From contig NC_134397.1 in the NCBI RefSeq assembly GCF_050003625.1, positions 147,063,526 through 147,127,525 on the forward strand: 64,000 nt of DNA. Reading direction: 5' to 3'. The position numbers were made by a program, and so were the translations under genes. The notes beneath the pieces were generated by a model. That model saw nothing but the letters and a program-made list of their open reading frames with translations. It was not told the origin of the DNA and made no database searches. Positions 60,890-64,000 of the stretch are shown in pieces (the stretch's first letter is position 1; each line of letters begins with the position of its first letter). Source of the DNA: Haematobia irritans. Its lineage: Eukaryota > Arthropoda > Insecta > Diptera > Muscidae.

Positions 60890-63800
60890 AATTTGGCACG
60901 CATAGTAACAATGCTAATTCTACTCCCTGTGCAAAATTTCAACTAAATGGGAGTTAAAAATTGGCCTCTGTGGTCATATGAGTGTAAATCGGGCGAAAGC
61001 TATATATGGGAGATATATCCAAATCTGAACCGATTTCAACCAAATTTGGCACGCATAGTTACAATGCTAATTCTACTCTCTGTGCAAAATTTCAACTCAA
61101 TCGGAGTTAAAAATTGGCCTCTGTGGGCAAATGAGTGAAAATCGGGCGAAAGCTATATATGGGAGCTATATCTAAATCTGAACCGATTTGGCTGCTATTT
61201 TGCAAGTTTTTCGAGACTCATAAAATATTCGGATGTATGGAATTTGAGGAAGATCGGTTGATATACACGCCAATTATGACCAGATCGGTGAAAAATATAT
61301 ATGGCAGCTATATCTAAATCTGAACCGATTTTTTCCAAAATCAATAGGGATCTTTGAGCCGAAACAGGACCCTATACCAAATTTTAGGACAATCGGACTA
61401 AAACTTCGAGCTGTACTTTGCACACAATAATACATCAAAAGACAGACAGACGGACAGACAGACAGACAGACGGACATCGCTAAATCGACTCAGAATTTAA
61501 TTCTAAGCCGATCCGTATACTAAAAGGTTGGTCTATGATTACTCCTTCTTGGCGTTACATACAAATGCACAAACTTATTATACCCTGTACCACAGTAGTG
61601 GTGAAGGGTATAAATATTGTAATGAAAATTTCTGGGAATTCCCGCACTGCATTCCCGGGAAAGCGGGAGCGAAAAAATAGCAATTTCCCGGTAATTCCCA
61701 GGATCCCGTTCCCGGGAAAAGCCCTAATAATAACACAAAGGTACAATGGTTCTGTGTATTTAGAACTGAATATTGTTTTTAAGGTTGTTTGGGACGCGGA
61801 ATACAAATCTGTACTTGGTTTTTCTATCAGCTCGAATTTTCGAGATATACCGTTATGTTCAAAATTAAGGCACTTCCGCTACATATTACATAATTTGAAA
61901 ACAGTTCACCATATTATGTTAAATTTAAAACAAAATCCAAAACTCCCAAACAATATTCCCTTTAATCCTGGACAGTCATCCTTCGTCAAAGTGACGACGC
62001 GAAATTTCATTTTCGATCTAAAATGCATTTGATTCGATTGGGAAATGATAAATTTAAGTTATACTAATTCAACAATTTTATAAATTTTTGCTTGATACTA
62101 AATACAAACAAATTGAATAAGGAAATAAACACAATTTTGGTTCTCATCTTTGCTCATGATTCAAGTTATAACGTCTTGAAATAAGCCGTAGTCAAAATGA
62201 CGAAGGATGACGTTAGTTAACAAAAAATAAGGATGACTTTCCAGGGTTAAGCGTGCTTACATTTTTTTTTTCAATTTTTTAAGTAGTTTTATGTTAGAAA
62301 TATCGTTGAAGTTTTGAAAAAAAAGATTAAAATTTTGAAAAAAAACATTTTTTTGTTCTTTAAAAATTCCTAAAAAAATAAAAATACGTAAAATTGGTCC
62401 GATATGGTCCATTTGCAATACCATCCGACCTACATCAATAACAACTACTTGTGCCAAGTTTCAAGTCGATAGCTTGTTTCGTTCGGAAGTTAGCGTGATT
62501 TCCACAGACGGACATCGCTAGCACGACTCAGAATTTCACCACGACCAAAATATATATACTTTATGGGGTCTTAGACCAATATTTCGATGTGTTACAAACG
62601 GAATGACAGAGTTAATCAATTTTGTTCCCTTGTGTAATCATATGGCTAAACTCAATAGCTATATGATTAACTAACTAAGCGGTTCTGTGGAGAGGAACAA
62701 GGAAAATTGGGATGCAAATTTTAGTTCCACTTTCGATTATTTTCAAGGAAAAAAATCGGGAGAATTTAACATGGACTTGTCATTGGAGGAAACCAATTGA
62801 CTCCCTTATGCACTACCAGTGAAAGCCTAGGGAACTACTTCAGATCTTTGTTGTATCCCAAATTATAAAACCAAAATGGTAAGGTTGTGAAGTAGACTTT
62901 TCTAAGTTTTGAAATTTTTCCAAAAGGCGAAATAAAGGTAAAATTTTCAAAAAGTCAAAAAGGCGAAATGTCGAAAATACTTTTTAAAACTGATCTCTCT
63001 AGTATCTAAATATTCGTTTAAATTTCTTAGCAAGCTTGAAAATTCTTGAAACATTTGAGAAACTGTTGCTTGTAATATGTGGCAGTATCCCACTGCCACA
63101 CGGCTTAGAAATAATAAAACTACTTGAACTTTACTTATCCCAAGGGATATTGCCTATAAGTATCATTGTTCACAAATTTGGGGGTCATCATCTAAGGATA
63201 ACATCTTCATTCCTTCATTCCTGTTGTAAGGTTACACTGTGTCATCTCCTATTAATCTTCACCCCAACTCTTGATGTTGTCTTGATTTTGCTTTGATGGA
63301 CAATTAAGCCCTAGCAATCAATTGCCTCTGGGGTTTGATCTCTTGCGTACATTGAGAAGCTTTAGCAATGGACCCTCCCCATTCAAATAACATCATCACC
63401 TGTTCATCGTCGCTTGGATTGGTGTAAAGTGATGACCTTCCATGTGGCAGCATATGTTTGGACATGCTTACACCAATAGGGTGTAAATGTTCAAATGTTA
63501 ACTCAATGCTAATTTATTTACATTTAAATTTGCATAATTTGGTCATTGAAGAAAAATGGCATTTGTGGCACATCGGAATGTGTAAGATTTGAAGGGTGAA
63601 ATTAGATAGTGTGTAGAGAAGAGATAAGGGGGAAGTATGGATTTAGTTTACTAATTATCGATCAATCAGATAGAAATTTTATACCAATCTTGCTTATACA
63701 ATGGTGTTGAGGAATCTAAAGGTTAGCTCTTATGTTTTTTTGACATTGACTCAAATGACAAAATTACACAGAACAATTTTTTTATCTCCTATCACCGAGT

Positions 63801-64000
63801 TAATTGATCCAATTATTATACCCTCCATCATAGGATGGGGGTATATTAACTTTGTCATTCCGTTTGTAACACATCGAAATATTGCTCTAAGACCCCATAA
63901 AGTATATATATTCTGGGTCGTGGTGAAATTCTGAGTCGATCTGAGCATGTCCGTCCGTCCGTCCGTCCGTCTGTTGAAATCACGCTAACTTCCGAACGAA
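60890..64000. repeat. 4338-bp tandem duplication, copy 2 (cut by window end)
   Basis: Repeats 56552-59663 almost exactly. It carries second copies of the family 2 units and head (to 61610), the CCCGGG cluster (61624-61728), the piggyBac-like MITE (61966-62246), the family 1 solo head (62377-62622), the unique stretch (62623-63802) and the start of the family 1 element (63807 onward). Confidence 0.95.
61966..62246. mobile_element. piggyBac-like MITE, duplicate copy
   Basis: Duplicated by the tandem event, not by transposition: its flanks are also identical to those of 57628-57908. TTAA at 61962-61965 and 62247-62250. Confidence 0.75.

Noticed and set aside
1..64000. LTR retrotransposons or endogenous viral genes
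   Set aside because: No long terminal repeats, gag-pol motifs or viral protein frames were recognised on either strand.

Overview
The window reads as dipteran nuclear DNA, most likely from a calyptrate (muscid) fly such as the horn fly, stable fly or house fly lineage. Four things point there. (1) A CAPA neuropeptide gene of the higher-fly type is present. (2) There are two to three broken mariners whose sequence is close to what I recall of Himar1, the horn-fly mariner. (3) There are INE-1/DINE-1-like Helentron-derived elements with (GTCC/GTCT)n runs. (4) Genes are small-exon with GT-AG introns in very AT-rich DNA. No bacterial, organellar or viral genes were recognised.

Two host genes can be built. 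The first runs on the + strand from 10146 to 35499. It consists of the last nine exons of a single-pass membrane protein. All exon junctions are phase-consistent and give 1003 residues, with N-glycosylation sequons before one transmembrane helix (about residues 431-453) and a ~550-residue Ser/Pro/basic cytoplasmic tail. Its 5' end is not in the window or not recognised. It may belong to the KIAA1549 family, but that is a memory-based guess. The second is on the - strand, with exons at 54618-54427 and 50496-50264. It is Capa, encoding two PRV-amide peptides and one WFGPRL-amide pyrokinin; its signal-peptide exon was not found. The two genes converge, with about 14.8 kb of repeats between their stop codons.

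Almost everything else is mobile or repetitive DNA. Regions: 1-10145, repeats upstream of the first exon seen; 10337-18805, an 8.5-kb intron with a Himar-like mariner, a perfect hairpin and a 1-kb (CTAATA)n array ending 52 bases before the acceptor; 20407-33181, a 12.8-kb intron full of Helentron-like elements and a broken Tc1; 35500-50263, an intergenic nest of transposons (Tc1 remnant, jockey-like LINE fragment, tRNA-SINEs, two mariners, two MITEs, and a hAT with an intact 8-bp target duplication); 50497-54426, the Capa intron, filled with a 3.2-kb terminal-repeat element carrying nested Helentron-like copies; 56552-64000, a near-identical 4338-bp tandem duplication whose second copy runs off the window.

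The least expected signal lies in the Helentron-like elements. Three diverged families each carry an internal tandem repeat of about 153 bp (51 codons). In all three the same reading frame, antisense to the element head, stays open through several units. The three 51-residue units align without gaps and share about 13 identical positions. Other points: SINE tails of (AACCT)n, a tRNA-like module inside a MITE, and several elements each with its own short terminal motif code.
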